Positions 24,901 to 33,317 of a stretch of DNA of 64,000 nucleotides are shown here, one piece after another. The position numbers were made by a program, and so were the translations under genes. The DNA comes from Sternotherus odoratus (taxonomy: Eukaryota; Chordata; Testudines; Kinosternidae): assembly GCA_032164245.1 (NCBI GenBank), contig JAVMKO010000001.1, positions 13,305,603-13,369,602 on the forward strand. Direction: 5' to 3'. The notes beneath the pieces are model-generated. The model worked only from the letters and a program-made list of their open reading frames with translations, did no database searches and had not been told where the DNA came from. How positions within the stretch are numbered: position 1 is the first letter of the stretch; each line of letters begins with the position of its first letter.

Positions 24901-27900
24901 ATAATCTAAGCCGCTGTTTTATAGCAGGCCAGCTAGTGCAAATAGTCATATCTATGGAGTCGCTTTGCTTGCCAGAAAATGGGCACATGCCTATTTCTTC
25001 TGTGGTGTTACCACGGCTGCAGGCAGTGGGGTTACAGAGCCCAAGCCTTTGAATAAAATGTGGGCAGTGGTTCAGGCGATCCACTAGATGGCGCTCTTCC
25101 CTCTGAGTCAGTATCAGAAGATTAGGATTGGAAGAGACCTCAGGAGGTCATCTAGTCCCAACCCCCTGCTCAAAGCAGAACCAACCCCCACTAAATCATC
25201 CCAGGCAGGGCTTTGTCAAGCCTGACCTTAAAAACCTCTTAGGATAGAGATTCCAGCACCTCTGTAGGTAACAGTACTGTAACAATTCCCCAGGATGGTG
25301 TGAGGGGCACTGTGCGGCTGCAGATGAGATGTCTAAACTTAAGGTACTAATCAGTACAGATCTCATGACACTCTTGGTAAGAGTCTGGATGCTGAATCTA
25401 GTGCCCTAGACACTAGGGGGGAGGGATAGCTCAGTGGTTTGAGCATTGGTCTGCTAAACCCAGGGTTGTGAGTTCAATCCTTGAGGGGGCCATTTAGGGA
25501 TCTGGGGGAAAAAAAAAACCTGTCAGGGGACAGTACTCGATCCTGCTAGTGTAGGCAGGGGACTGGACTCGATGACCTTCAAGGTCTTTCCAGTTCTAGG
25601 AGATTGGTATATCTCCATTTATATAAATCCCAGTTCAGGTCCTCCTGCATGCCTCCCTGCACTTTACACTTCAGGATACTGGACCCAGGTCATATGTTAG
25701 CTCTTAAACAGCATCTGAGATCTACCTGGGAGATGACTGCATTTCAGCAGCGTGTGCATTATATACTGTACTTTTTCAAACAAGGAACGCCCACAAAATG
25801 AATTATTCGTAGCTTCCGAACAGTCATCTGCCTTTCAGAGATTTCAGTCTCTCCATGGCAGTATGTAGCAGTCCTGGCCAACCCACTAGATCTGGAGCCG
25901 CTCGCACTGTTTCTAGGTGTGCTGTGTGCACATCAGACAACAGTGCCTCTCTTGTGCTCTGGCAGATGGAGGCCGAGCTGCAGGAACGCTACTTTGAACC
26001 TCTGGTGAAAAAAGAACAACTGGAAGAGACGATGAAGAACATTAAAGAAGTGAAGTGTCGCGTTGTGACGTGTAAAACGGTGAGTGACACTGGACAGGCA
26101 GGTGCGTGGAGCATGCAGACTGGTTTGAACTGGAGTTGAGTGCGGAGTTCAGTTGGTATCTCTGCTGAAGCCTGAATTGGTGATTAGCAAGAAAAGCACT
26201 TGATCCGTATGAACGTTCTTGATTATACCAGCTGGAGCAGTATTGAAGGAGTTAGAAGGACCAGCTGGAGCAGTATTGAAGGAGTTAGAAGGACCAGCTG
26301 GAGCAGTATTGAAGGAGTATTGGTGAAATAGCACAGATTTTAGTATTGCATTTGAGGTCTCCAGAAGCAAAGTTAAGTGCCCCTTTGTGTGCCAATGGGT
26401 TCCCAGGCACAAGTCACTCTGGAGAAGATCTGCTTCCCAGCAACTGATTTCCAGGTTGTTTCACTTAGATCAGACTTGATAGTCTCTCATAATTCTTGCC
26501 AGTCTGAAACTTTGTACTGGAATCTGGAGTATTCTAGGACTGGGTGAAGAATGAGCTCAGGTGCTTTGGAACATAGCAAAAGGCATCGTAATGCCTAGAT
26601 TCTTTAATCTGAATTTCAGTGGCTCCATTTGGAATGGCAGAGGTGGTGTTTTACCATCATTTAAAATGCCATGGGGCAGGGGGAAGTTTCTTTCTGCCTG
26701 AATAGTTTGAACCGCTGACATACTTTCCCTCCTATCTGTCTGTGGATGCACAGAAGGCGATCTCTGCTCTGCACTTTACTGGGAATTGGGCCAAACATGA
26801 CAAAAGGTGGTGGTGAAGAAGCGGAAAGAGCAGAATGGGAAGGTTTTGGAGACTGTGATCTTATCAAGTGGGCCATTCTCTCTGGGCATGCAAGAACGGA
26901 GGTGTGGGGAAGGGAGGATTGTGCTGATCCCAAATAAACACCCAGTTCTTGCATAGCAGAATAACACTTCTTTCAGTTATATTATAGTGTCTCTTCTTCC
27001 CTGTGTCCGGTCACTCACTCTCGTTCTCTTCCCCCTCTCCTTGCAGTGTAAATACACCTATTTCAAGCTCCTAGAGACATGTGTGAAGGAGAATCATGAA
27101 TACCACTGGCATGATGGTGTCAAGCGATTCTTCAAGTGTCCCTGTGGAAACAGAGCCTTATCTCTTGACAGGTTACCAAAAAAGCCCTGCAGGTAGGAGG
27201 GGCTCCTAGGACCATGTGCATCAACCAATAATCTGAGGGTACTTTATCCCAGTAACTTTAGCATGTGGTAATGCCCCAAACTGTCATCCCCTGCTGCTAA
27301 GCATTATGGGAGGAATTTGGGTTAGCTAGAGATCCTCTGTCCAGGGCACCAAACTAACCTCAAGTCTACACTACAAACTTATATCAGTATAACTACGTCA
27401 CTCAGGGGTGTGAAAAATCTACCACTCTGAGCAATGCAGTTATCCACACCCAAATCCCCGTGTAGACAGTGCTGTGTCAACAGGAGAGCTTCTCCCACTG
27501 ACATAGCTATCGCCTCTCGTGGAGGTGGATTAACTGCACTGACAGGAGACTCTCCCGCTGTACGTGAAGACGAGCCCTAACGCTCCATCTTCCTCTTTCA
27601 GCGCCTGTGGCCTCTTCAAATGGGAACGCGATGGAATGCTCAAGGTAAGCCTGGGCCACAGCTTTCTGTTGCACAGTGGGAACTGGGCTGCTTCTGGTAG
27701 TGGGTTTTCCCAGGCTTTGCTTTGGCACTAGTACGGGCTGTCTGAGACGGGGGCAGCTTCTCTATTTAAAAAATAGCCCTGACTAAATAAATAAATGGAG
27801 ATATGCCTAGAACTGGAAAGACCTTAAAAGGTCATAGAGTCCAGTCCCCTGCCTACACTAGCAGGGCCAAGTACTGTCCCCTGACAGATTTTTTTGCCCC

Positions 27901-28915
27901 AGATCCCTAAACGGACCTCTCAAGGATTGAACTCACACCCCTGGGTTTAGCAGGCCAATGCTCAAACCTCTGAGCTATCCTCCCGCCCCCACACGCTACA
28001 GGAAGATGTAACATCTTCCACTCCCACTGAAGTATCTGTAGTAGAATGATGTGGAGACTGAATTGTCCATATGTTGAATGGTAAACTGCCTGTGCTGTCA
28101 CTGTACGCCCCCTTATGGCCGAGTGTGGTGCTGCGGATGTGCCCAGCCTTACTTTCTCCGATTGATGTCCGTAAATTCACGTCCGAGGGGAAGCCAAACA
28201 CAAGCTAGCAAAATGGAAGGAGCTCTTGTAACAGCAGATCATATGGCCTACCTCAGGATGCTGGCTCAGAGCTCCCAAACTGCAAGACACACAGCAGTTT
28301 TAACATTTCACTATTCATGCTGTTTTGGAGAAATGCAAGAAGGGAACAGTTCTGATAGTGAAAACAGACTGGCCCGTTTCATTTTTGTGTTTCACGGCCA
28401 GTTTCTAGTCAATTTCATTTTCCAAATTAATTTTTTCATGAGTTAACATGGTGATGTTGTGTTTGGGTTGAGAAAGCAGGGAGAATAATGTTAACGAACC
28501 CCATTTTTGCTAGCCATTGTAGTGTGCATGTGTCAAATCGTGGTATGGGACTACCTTTATGCCTTAGTATTCTAAGTTTCTGTATTTATGGACATCGTTA
28601 GTTTATTCTTTGCTTTTTGTTGTATATGTTGGTTCCTTATTTTAACTGGCACCGTGGGAGATTGCATTTGCAGGCTTGTCTGTAGGAAGCCTTGAACCAT
28701 TGTCATGATTCATCTGATTTATGTAGATACTTATTCAGCTAATTTAGCCCACCCATGACTCCTTTGCTGATGATATAATATTGCAGCTGGCTTAGCTTGG
28801 ATTTAAATCTTTTGTATGTTAATATTTCTAGGAGAAGAAAGGTCCGAAGATTGGTGGAGAAACACTTTTACCAAGAGGGGAAGAGCAACCCAAATTTCTT
28901 AATAGCCTTAAGTAA
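962..28915 (+). CDS. MCM10: MCM10, minichromosome maintenance 10 replication initiation factor (19 coding exons)
   Basis: Nuclear DNA-binding scaffold that joins the CMG helicase to polymerase alpha and PCNA at replication origins and forks (family knowledge). Coding exons: 962-968, 2340-2672, 3672-3776, 4516-4653, 5045-5219, 6614-6779, 8735-8902, 12812-12928, 14473-14672, 15705-15805, 16853-16963, 17050-17167, 17642-17861, 20489-20630, 22881-22999, 25966-26079, 27047-27192, 27602-27644, 28832-28915. Every intron is GT-AG, phases agree throughout, and the sum is 2607 nt (868 aa; human is about 875). Visible parts: acidic N-terminus (DDDLELLASLLEEN), coiled coil near residues 114-135, central OB fold and zinc finger with spacing C-x9-C-x11-C-x2-H across exons 8-9, and a C-terminal zinc region rich in Cys/His (exons 16-18). 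It ends FLNSLK like the human protein. The start is supported by Met-Asp followed by the conserved acidic block. No disabling change is seen. Confidence 0.97.
1144..1411. mobile_element. MITE-like TIR repeat (GTCTACAC family)
   Basis: Ends AGGCTATGTCTACC and, inverted, AGGATACATCTACAC. The interior has short inverted blocks around AAAAACACCCCCCTGA. Related copies lie at 27361, 30117, 30910 and 31850. Superfamily not determined. Confidence 0.6.
1412..2300. other. MCM10 intron 1, no further feature
   Basis: Apart from the MITE-like element before it, I see only unremarkable A/T-rich sequence and one pyrimidine-rich stretch. Confidence 0.5.
2340..2672 (+). CDS. MCM10: MCM10 coding exon 2 (residues 3-113)
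   Basis: Encodes the acidic N-terminal segment with the recognisable blocks LLASLLEENEA, FDAEDDASYTEE and EKENVSAVFGDVDDL. The acceptor AG is at 2338-2339 and the donor GT at 2673. It exits in phase 1. Confidence 0.95.
3672..3776 (+). CDS. MCM10: MCM10 coding exon 3 (residues 114-148), coiled coil
   Basis: Encodes the heptad-like segment ELRKLQEQMKKLQEQLQ, which matches the N-terminal self-association coiled coil of MCM10. Both splice sites are canonical and the exit phase is 1. Confidence 0.95.
3885..4090 (+). repeat. MIR-type SINE
   Basis: Core-SINE features: CTGGGTTCTATTCC, then GGGCAAGTCACTAAATCAC, CAGTTTCCCCATC and AAATGAGGATGATG. In MCM10 intron 3. Confidence 0.75.
4516..4653 (+). CDS. 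MCM10: MCM10 coding exon 4 (residues 149-194)
   Basis: A Lys/Pro/Ser-rich linker that includes CFSAQLNSPALS, which resembles the CFSAELDVPAL block of human MCM10. Acceptor and donor are canonical and phase 1 is kept. This linker is weakly conserved, so the assignment rests on phase and position. Confidence 0.9.
5045..5219 (+). CDS. MCM10: MCM10 coding exon 5 (residues 195-253)
   Basis: A basic, proline-rich linker that leads into VETFSGLRLR, the conserved entry to the internal DNA-binding domain. It exits in phase 2 and joins exon 6 in frame. Confidence 0.94.
5966..6267. mobile_element. Tigger/pogo-like non-autonomous element, copy 1
   Basis: Begins CAGTAAAACCTCCATTTAAC and ends with the inverted form GGTTTACTG, flanked by TA at 5964-5965 and 6268-6269. 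The core is GC-rich and made of loose repeats around CCCGGGCGGCAGCC. Lies in MCM10 intron 5. Confidence 0.8.
6300..6535 (+). repeat. CR1-like LINE 3' remnant
   Basis: A diverged 3' tail ending in GGGCTAGATGGTCTGATAGG and similar to other LINE tails in the window. Boundaries are approximate. Confidence 0.45.
6614..6779 (+). CDS. MCM10: MCM10 coding exon 6 (residues 253-308), start of OB fold
   Basis: Contains MAGRKLIRLSQL and DWVTFGVIIKKVTPQSS, the first strands of the OB fold. It ends exactly on a codon boundary before the donor at 6780. Confidence 0.97.
6906..7431. mobile_element. TIR element with TA duplication (CCCTGTTATAACG ends)
   Basis: Left end CCCTGTTATAACGCG; right end reverse complemented CCCTGATATAACACG; TA on both sides. 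The interior is C-rich with a GC-rich right half and no open transposase. Superfamily likely Tc1/mariner or pogo from the TA target, not proven. Confidence 0.65.
8425..8560 (+). repeat. MIR-type SINE fragment
   Basis: Keeps the TCATCTGTAAAATGGGGTTA block and the downstream GTGAAGTGCTGTATAGCTAT end. Confidence 0.6.
8735..8902 (+). CDS. MCM10: MCM10 coding exon 7 (residues 309-364), OB fold
   Basis: Contains GKTFSIWRLNDL, CVSLFLFGDVHK and GLLNANPMKPKEGSDE, the core of the ssDNA-binding OB fold. Phase 0 at both ends. Confidence 0.98.
9491..12356. mobile_element. Solo LTR (TGTGATGG...CTATCACA) split by a nested TIR element
   Basis: The outer ends are TGTGATGG and TATCACA and the flanks are GTGCT at 9486-9490 and 12357-12361, a clean 5-bp duplication. 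Removing the nested element at 10137-11819 leaves an LTR of about 1.18 kb. No internal retroviral genes are present, so this is a solo LTR, in MCM10 intron 7. Confidence 0.8.
10137..11819. mobile_element. Large TIR element, GGGTGACCAGA family
   Basis: Ends GGGTGACCAGA and, inverted, GGGTGACCAGA, flanked by TA. The start (CCGATTTTAAGGGAC) is shared with the two 119-base copies, but a GC-rich interior of about 1.5 kb has been added. I recognise no gene in the interior. Inserted into the solo LTR. Confidence 0.75.
12812..12928 (+). CDS. MCM10: MCM10 coding exon 8 (residues 365-403), zinc finger start
   Basis: Encodes LSVDHPQKILLLGEALDLG followed by the first two zinc-ligand cysteines (GTC and DPC, nine residues apart). 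It follows a 3.9-kb intron that has been enlarged by a solo LTR with a nested TIR element. Phase 0. Confidence 0.98.
13270..13430 (+). repeat. CR1 LINE 3' end fragment
   Basis: Contains AATCATAGAATGGTAGGACT and ATCATCTAGTCCAGTCCCC, the classic reptile/bird CR1 3' motif. Confidence 0.7.
14473..14672 (+). CDS. MCM10: MCM10 coding exon 9 (residues 404-470), zinc finger end
   Basis: Supplies the remaining zinc ligands in DCEYCQYH. It continues with LKERLCQDGFYYGGVSSA, the strongly conserved end of the internal domain. It exits in phase 2. Confidence 0.98.
15705..15805 (+). CDS. MCM10: MCM10 coding exon 10 (residues 470-503)
   Basis: Encodes APKKKIQTTLTNLVVKGTD, a basic segment with a QxxL pattern that is conserved in vertebrate MCM10. 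A long C homopolymer follows just after the donor in the intron. Confidence 0.96.
16265..16640 (+). repeat. Two MIR-type SINEs in tandem
   Basis: One copy at about 16265-16415 and a second at about 16430-16640. Each has the GACAAGTCACTTAG/GAGCAAGTCACTTAA and TTTGTAAAATGGG-type blocks in order. Confidence 0.65.
16853..16963 (+). CDS. MCM10: MCM10 coding exon 11 (residues 504-540)
   Basis: Encodes TDEFKELLAMPTFGARNLCKH, which parallels the human block containing EEFKELMDLPTCGARNL. Enters and leaves in phase 1. Confidence 0.95.
17050..17167 (+). CDS. MCM10: MCM10 coding exon 12 (residues 541-580)
   Basis: Encodes QSISASALLKQQKQQMLE, followed by a basic helix. It is separated from exon 11 by an intron of only 86 bases. 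It exits in phase 2. Confidence 0.96.
17642..17861 (+). CDS. MCM10: MCM10 coding exon 13 (residues 580-653)
   Basis: A Ser/Pro-rich linker followed by EGDDVLFFDDSPPPVPKL and LAEAKK, both close to the human sequence. It ends on a codon boundary. Confidence 0.95.
18657..18775. mobile_element. Short TIR element, GGGTGACCAGA family
   Basis: 119 bases with ends GGGTGACC and GGTCACCT, TA on both sides, and internal blocks AAATCGGGAC repeated in the same order as the copy at 37873. Confidence 0.8.
19528..19768. mobile_element. hAT-like MITE
   Basis: Left end CAGTGGTCTTCAAAGTG; right end inverted CAACGTCTGTCAAAGTT; perfect 8-bp duplication GCTTAGAG at 19520-19527 and 19769-19776. 241 bases, no coding content. 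MCM10 intron 13. Confidence 0.85.
20255..20405 (+). repeat. MIR-like SINE remnant
   Basis: TTTACAGATTGGGAAACTGA followed by GGCAAAGGCTACACTA resembles the central part of an old SINE. Weak. Confidence 0.4.
20489..20630 (+). CDS. MCM10: MCM10 coding exon 14 (residues 654-700)
   Basis: Encodes INKLRAKGQILSKTNPNSV and a basic helix before a phase 1 donor. Confidence 0.95.
20939..22173. mobile_element. Foldback TIR element, GGCTGACCATA family, copy 1
   Basis: Ends GGCTGACCATAT and, inverted, GGCTGACCATAC, with TA on both sides. The left arm is a purine-rich GGGAGGGAT-type tract, the right arm its pyrimidine-rich complement. They meet at a GC-rich inverted repeat (about 21550-21615 against 21740-21830) around an A/T palindrome at 21638-21725. 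A second palindrome lies at about 21941-22026. Lies in MCM10 intron 14. Confidence 0.8.
22881..22999 (+). CDS. MCM10: MCM10 coding exon 15 (residues 701-740)
   Basis: Encodes ADELEPAQKKRREQLAYLES and FQKILNAKSRH, almost identical to the mammalian C-terminal domain entry. Exits in phase 0. Confidence 0.97.
23066..23146 (+). repeat. Penelope-like 3' tail fragment
   Basis: GTCTTTAAAGTGCCACAGGA to ACACGGCTACCTCTCTGATT is the reverse complement of the region at 58743-58815, so it is a short 3' copy in MCM10 intron 15. Confidence 0.75.
23311..23853. mobile_element. TIR element with GGGGGAATTCTG ends
   Basis: Left end AGTCCTGGGGGAATTC; right end inverted ACTCCCCGGGGAATTC. The target duplication is not clear. 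The interior is non-coding, GC-rich in the middle and A/T-rich at the right. MCM10 intron 15. Confidence 0.55.
25118..25275 (+). repeat. CR1 LINE 3' end fragment
   Basis: Contains TTGGAAGAGACCTCAGGAGG and the Pro/Cys-codon-rich CCCTGCTCAAAGCAG stretch typical of CR1 tails. Confidence 0.7.
25416..25620 (+). mobile_element. Turtle-type tRNA-derived SINE
   Basis: The tRNA-like head has an A box (TAGCTCAGTGG) and a B box (GGTTGTGAGTTCAATCC), followed by an A-rich link and a CR1-like tail ending GATGACCTTCAAGGTC. This is a SINE copy, not a tRNA gene: it lacks a foldable acceptor end. Confidence 0.85.
25966..26079 (+). CDS. MCM10: MCM10 coding exon 16 (residues 741-778)
   Basis: Encodes MEAELQERYFEPLVKKEQ and VKCRVVTCKT, the helix and first cysteines of the C-terminal zinc region. 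Phase 0 at both ends. Confidence 0.97.
26227..26320. repeat. 33-bp tandem repeat, 2.8 copies
   Basis: The unit starts ACCAGCTGGAGCAGTATTG and recurs at 26260 and 26293 with no visible difference. It lies in MCM10 intron 16. Confidence 0.92.
27047..27192 (+). CDS. MCM10: MCM10 coding exon 17 (residues 779-827)
   Basis: Encodes CKYTYFKLLETC, HEYHWHDGVKRFFKCPCGN and RLPKKPC, the zinc ribbon core. It exits in phase 2 into exon 18. Confidence 0.98.
27361..27580. mobile_element. MITE-like TIR repeat (GTCTACAC family)
   Basis: Starts CAAGTCTACACTACAAAC, ends near ACGAGCCCTAA, and has the diagnostic TCTCCCACTGACATAGCTAT block. It abuts MCM10 exon 18, whose acceptor lies 20 bases downstream, and its right part is included in the captured tract at 33.9 kb. 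Confidence 0.6.
27602..27644 (+). CDS. MCM10: MCM10 coding exon 18 (residues 827-841)
   Basis: A 43-base exon encoding ACGLFKWERDGMLK, which completes the zinc ribbon with CxxC across the junction. A mutated inverted copy of this exon sits at 33806-33848. Confidence 0.97.
27784..27990 (-). mobile_element. Turtle-type tRNA-derived SINE
   Basis: Same family as the copy at 25416, on the - strand, with B and A boxes readable near 27920-27980. It lies in MCM10 intron 18 and is missing from the duplicated tract at 33479-33930. Confidence 0.85.
28832..28915 (+). CDS. MCM10: MCM10 terminal coding exon 19 (residues 842-868)
   Basis: Encodes EKKGPKIGGETLLPRGEE and FLNSLK, with the TAA stop at 28913-28915. 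The C-terminus agrees with the mammalian protein. Confidence 0.98.
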   Translation, partial: EKKGPKIGGETLLPRGEEQPKFLNSLK

Positions 28916-30760
28916 CCCAGAAGGGATTTTCACAACATACCCCTCATTTTTTGTCTCCAAATGAATCACTTGTTTATTTTAAAGTAACTGGATGCTGGGT
29001 TTTGCAACAAACAAGCAGGGCAATCAGTTTCTTCCCATAATCTTTCCTCCGGTGAATGGATTGGAATGTCCAGCTTTCAACTTTTTAAACTGATTGAAGA
29101 AACCTCATGTGAATTTCTTCATTCTTAGCAACGTGCTGTTCACAGTATTGAATTTAGGGAAGAGACATCTAGTATCATGGAACCAAGAAGTGGTTTCCTC
29201 TGGATCCTAAAGCATGTATAGAACATTTCATTAGAATTATCCTTCTCCCCCCCCCCCCCCCGGACTCGATAAACAATTATGATCTTAGAGGGATCTTTGA
29301 AACAGTCTGCTAGTACTTGTAGCATGTCTGTGGTCCATGTAGTGATACATCATGGGGAACACATCCATCATGGTGTCTTCATTCAACTATTCCAGTTCTA
29401 GAATGTATCACCTCCCATTACAGAGTACATAAGCAGCACCAGATAGCAGGTTGAACTTACAGAGGTACATGATGTGGCAGGGTAGTTTCCAGAAATCCAC
29501 AGGGCAAATTTCAAGCTGACTTGTGGGAGTTCTTCATGCGTAAAGTACCCGAGTGGCAAAGGCACTTGGCTTTCACCTAAGCCACTGAGGAGCTTTTGAA
29601 AATGGCACCCCTGCCTCCCACTGCTTGCACCACACACATCTAGGCTCCCCAGTGTCGACTGATGACACGTTATCTTCACAACGGCACACCCAGAAAGTGC
29701 CACTTATAAAATGGTAAATTTTAAATTCTTTTAATGGATCAGCCAATAATTTTGTTAGTGACTTTAGTGAGCAGACAAATAACAGATTCTTTTAGATCGC
29801 TTTTAACCCTTTCTCTAGCGTTTTAATGTATTTTTTTTAATGGATATAAATACCACAGTCTTTAGGACCCCCTAGGGCCTGAATGTGTGAAGTGGCCATT
29901 TGTGGGATATTATCCGCTTCACACTGAGCTGCATGAGTTCCCGAATGCCAGGTCTCCTACAGAGTTTCCCTAGAAATGCAGGCTGTGTTTGGCAAATGTT
30001 ACCCTATTTGACAATCTCCTTGGAAGCAGGCCTGGTTTGTGGCACCAGGGTCCGTCAGGTTCCTAAAACCATGAATATATTTGTAGGCATTCAGGCCAAA
30101 CTCCCAGAGACCAGCCTAAGGTTTGGCTTACACTTAAAAGTTAGGTCAGTGTAACTATGTTGGTCAGGGGCTGAACAAACCCTTCCCAGACCAACAGCCG
30201 TGTCGGCAAACCCCCTAGAGCTGACGCAGCCACGTTAAAGGAGGAGCGCGCCTGTCTGTCTAGCTGTTGTTGTTCGGGGAGGTGGTGTTCCTTCACGAAC
30301 AGAAAATCTGTTAATGTAAAAGTTGCATCTACACTAGGGAGCTATATTGACATACCTATGCCAACATAGACATGCCCACATCATGTAGACATACCCTAAC
30401 GTGTCCAGGTGGACTTCTAGGTCAAAAGCTCTCATGTTGCCATTTTGCACAGGATATGCAGATGAAGAATAAGTAATTTGAATTGTAAAGACTTATCTGT
30501 ACACTCCTCAACAATTAGTGTTTCCAGCTGGTGCTGTCGTCTTCGGTCTTGCCCATCCTGTGAGATTCAGAATCATTGCCCTTAATCCACCGTGTGGAAC
30601 AGTTGACAAGTGAGTACTGCTATTTATCGATGATTGTCAATATTTAATTGGGACACTCGGTGTCACTCGGAGTCTTTGTAAATACGTTGCACGGTAAAGA
30701 GCTCCAGGGGGTTAAATGTTCCAGTTTGTATTACAATAAATGATAACTCCTGAAGAGTGC
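28916..30760 (+). other. MCM10: Probable MCM10 3' UTR
   Basis: No further coding signal follows the stop. An AATAAA lies at 30735-30740, preceded by T-rich sequence. A MITE-like element at 30117-30399 lies inside. The UTR end is inferred from the signal alone, and an earlier cleavage site is possible. Confidence 0.5.
30117..30399. mobile_element. MITE-like TIR repeat (GTCTACAC family)
   Basis: GGCTTACACTTAAAAGTTAG at the left and CATGTAGACATACCCTAA at the right, with the same central blocks, diverged. Within the inferred MCM10 3' UTR. Confidence 0.5.
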
Positions 30761-30909
30761 TTGTTTTTTGATCCGTTCTTTTAGGCAGGTTGACCAGACA
30801 CAAAGAGCTAAAGTAGCTTGGTTTGCCCAAGTACACACTTGACTGGTGACCGAGAGGAACTGGCTCACAGTCCCTGGCCCTAGTTGCTGGACAGTATTCT
30901 CTCTTCCAG

Positions 30910-31790
30910 GCCTGGGCTTAAAATTTAGGTTGACATAGCTATGATCTCAGGCATGTGACAAATGTAGCAATGTGAGGCCTCACGGACGCAGCACCTCCCT
31001 CTGGTCATCTCGGAATTAACTCTTTTTCAGCTCCAGAGCACATCCTTCTGGCCTGTGTCTTGCCTGCCACTGACTGTGTCCCTTCTGGATCCTGGTGCCC
31101 TTTTACCTTGGGGTGCTGCCCAAGCAGAAACCCCAAACTCTGGGTCTCCCCTCCCAGGGGACCCCCCAACCATCTAATCCCACCTTGCCTCAGTGACTAC
31201 TGCTAGTCCTCATAAAGCCCCTGTTCACTGGGCAGCCTGCAGTTTGTAATAGCCACTCATCATTGACAAGGGATTAAGACCAGCTGCCTCTCCGTATTCC
31301 CGGGCTGCACGTCTGCAACCCCAATACCTGTACAGGCCTTCACCAAGACTGCAGCCAGGCTGGAGCTCCCCAGCTCCCTTTGCCCTATTCCCCAGCACTA
31401 TTCTGCTGTTTCATGTATCTTGGTCACAGGAAGCCAGGTCCTTCTCCCTCCAAAGCTGGAGAGAGACTCCTTTAGCTCCTGGCCCAGAGCTCTCTTATAG
31501 GGCCAGCTGTGGCCTGACTGAGCTGGCCACACCTGTGGTTGCTTCCCCCCAATCAGCCCTCTCAGAGCCTAAGCCTTCTCCAGGGCTGCTTTAAACCAGT
31601 GTTCTTCAGGAGTGGGGCAGGTGCCCCACTACACAAATCCACACCTCAGCGCCATAACTATGCCAACCTAGCCCCCCGGTGTAGACATAGCTATGTCACA
31701 AGAAGAAGGCTTCCATCAACCTAGTTACAGTTGCTCTGGGATGTGGTGCTCCTACATCAGTGACAAGCCCTCTGTGTAGACACGGCCTCA
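30910..31790. mobile_element. MITE-like TIR repeat split by an LTR
   Basis: The left part (about 30910-30962, TTAGGTTGACATAGCTATG) and right part (31638-31790, CCATAACTATGCCAACCTAG to GTGTAGACACGGCC) are collinear with other family members once the LTR at 30963-31633 is removed. Confidence 0.55.
30963..31633 (-). mobile_element. Solo LTR (TGTAG...CTACA)
   Basis: Perfect terminal inverted TGTAG/CTACA and a 4-bp duplication CAAA at 30959-30962 and 31634-31637. On the - strand a TATA-like CTATAAGAGAG is visible, which suggests - orientation. No viral genes are left. Confidence 0.7.
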
Positions 31791-31848
31791 GACTAGTAGG
31801 AGTTCACTGCCAGGGCACAAAATCTATCACTACAAAAATTAACAGTTG

Positions 31849-32074
31849 GCCGTGGTCTACAAACGTGGATCTGCCTAGCTGTGTTACTTGGGGAGAATGA
31901 AAAATTAATAGTCCTCAACCCCGTAGTTAAGCCAACCTAACCCCTGGTATAGACGTGACTAGTTGATGCAAGAATTCTTCTGTTGACCTAGCTACTGCCT
32001 GTCGGGGAGGTGGATTAGCTACAGTGATGGAAAAACCCTGTCCATTGCAGCATTCAACAGGGTAGACATGCCCA
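31849..32074. mobile_element. MITE-like TIR repeat (GTCTACAC family)
   Basis: GGTCTACAAACGTGG at the left, GTAGACATGCCC at the right, and the GACCTAGCTACTGCC block. Diverged. Confidence 0.5.
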
Positions 32075-32265
32075 GATCCAATAATAGCTTAATGGACAGC
32101 TAGGGAACTGGAAAGAGCTCCAGGCTTTCATTCTTCAGATGAGGTAAAGGAAGAAGAGTCGTCCTTGCAAAAACTGGAATTGAATTAGAAAGAAAAACAG
32201 AAAGCTTGTGCACTGGGCTTCTGATGTTAAAGAGCTTCTCTGGCTTGTCCTTTAAATGCCATCAG

Positions 32266-33060
32266 TAAGGTTGTGATGTGTTATTCCATAGTCTTTATGA
32301 AAATATGCTTATGATATGAATATGACATAACTGAGGAAAACTTTATGCAAGCTGGCTCATGGGAGATGTCATGGGAAAGGTTATGACTTACTGAATGCGA
32401 TTATCCTACTTGTATGCCTGTATCATTTCTGTGTCTGAAATTAGGAATATTAACTATGTGTCAGTATTTCAACTCTGCTACTTTGGGTGATGCCCACTGC
32501 TAAGGCTTCAGGTGCAACAATGGAAAAGCCAGACAGGGCAGGTGGCCATTCAGCTAGGACAATGGACTGTGAAAAGCTTGGCCTTCCGGCGGACCCTCCA
32601 TACTACCCCTGACTCACGGACCCTCTGATCCTCCAGAGTTAAGTGGACTTGTCACCTGCTACTGAACCATTACCTGGGACTTCTTGTACCTTTCCACTGT
32701 AAGGGAAGGGGGTCAAGTTTGGGGAAACGAAGGATTCCTGCCTTATGTAAATCCTATTTAAGGGTGCGGAGGAAGGCAATCAGGATTCCTCCTCTCCATG
32801 GCCTGTCTGCCCAGGAAGAAAAACTGAAGACAAGGAGGAGTCCAAACTGAGATGGGGTCTAGTCAGAAAAGGAACATAACTGGAACTCTGAACCATGGAA
32901 GCTTTGCAAACTGCAGCACTATTTAGGGTGAGAAATACTATTTGTAACCTCTTTCTTTAGTAAATCAAGCTTAGTTTGTGTTTGATTTCATTTGCTTAGT
33001 AATCTGTGTTTTATTACCCCTTTTACCACTTAAAATGGGCCTTTTATAGTTAATAACATT
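32266..33060 (+). mobile_element. Possible LTR fragment
   Basis: Begins TTGTGATGTGTTATTCCATA, with a TATTTAAGGGTG box and a downstream AAATC/AGTAAATCAAGC region of LTR-like make-up that resembles reptile ERV LTRs. The right end is unclear and no duplication was found. Confidence 0.4.
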
Positions 33061-33317
33061 TGTTCTTCTTCGAGTGATGGCTCCTATGCATTCCAATGAG
33101 GTGTGGGCATGCACATTTGCTGTGCAGCCTGGGTTCCCTGTCCCTATTCCAAGTCCTTTGTCTTCCTGAGGTTCTTTCAGGTGTTGAGTTATGGGGAAGT
33201 GAAGACAAGTCACGATGTATATCGATTCTTCCAGCTTGCTGAAAAGTCCATGCATGGGGGTGGGGGGGGGGGGGCGTGTCTAGCCCTCACTGGCCAAACA
33301 TTCTCCATTGCCTACGT

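Noticed and set aside
25416..25490. tRNA gene
   Set aside because: A and B boxes are present, but it continues into a SINE body and recurs at 27784-27990; no proper acceptor stem.
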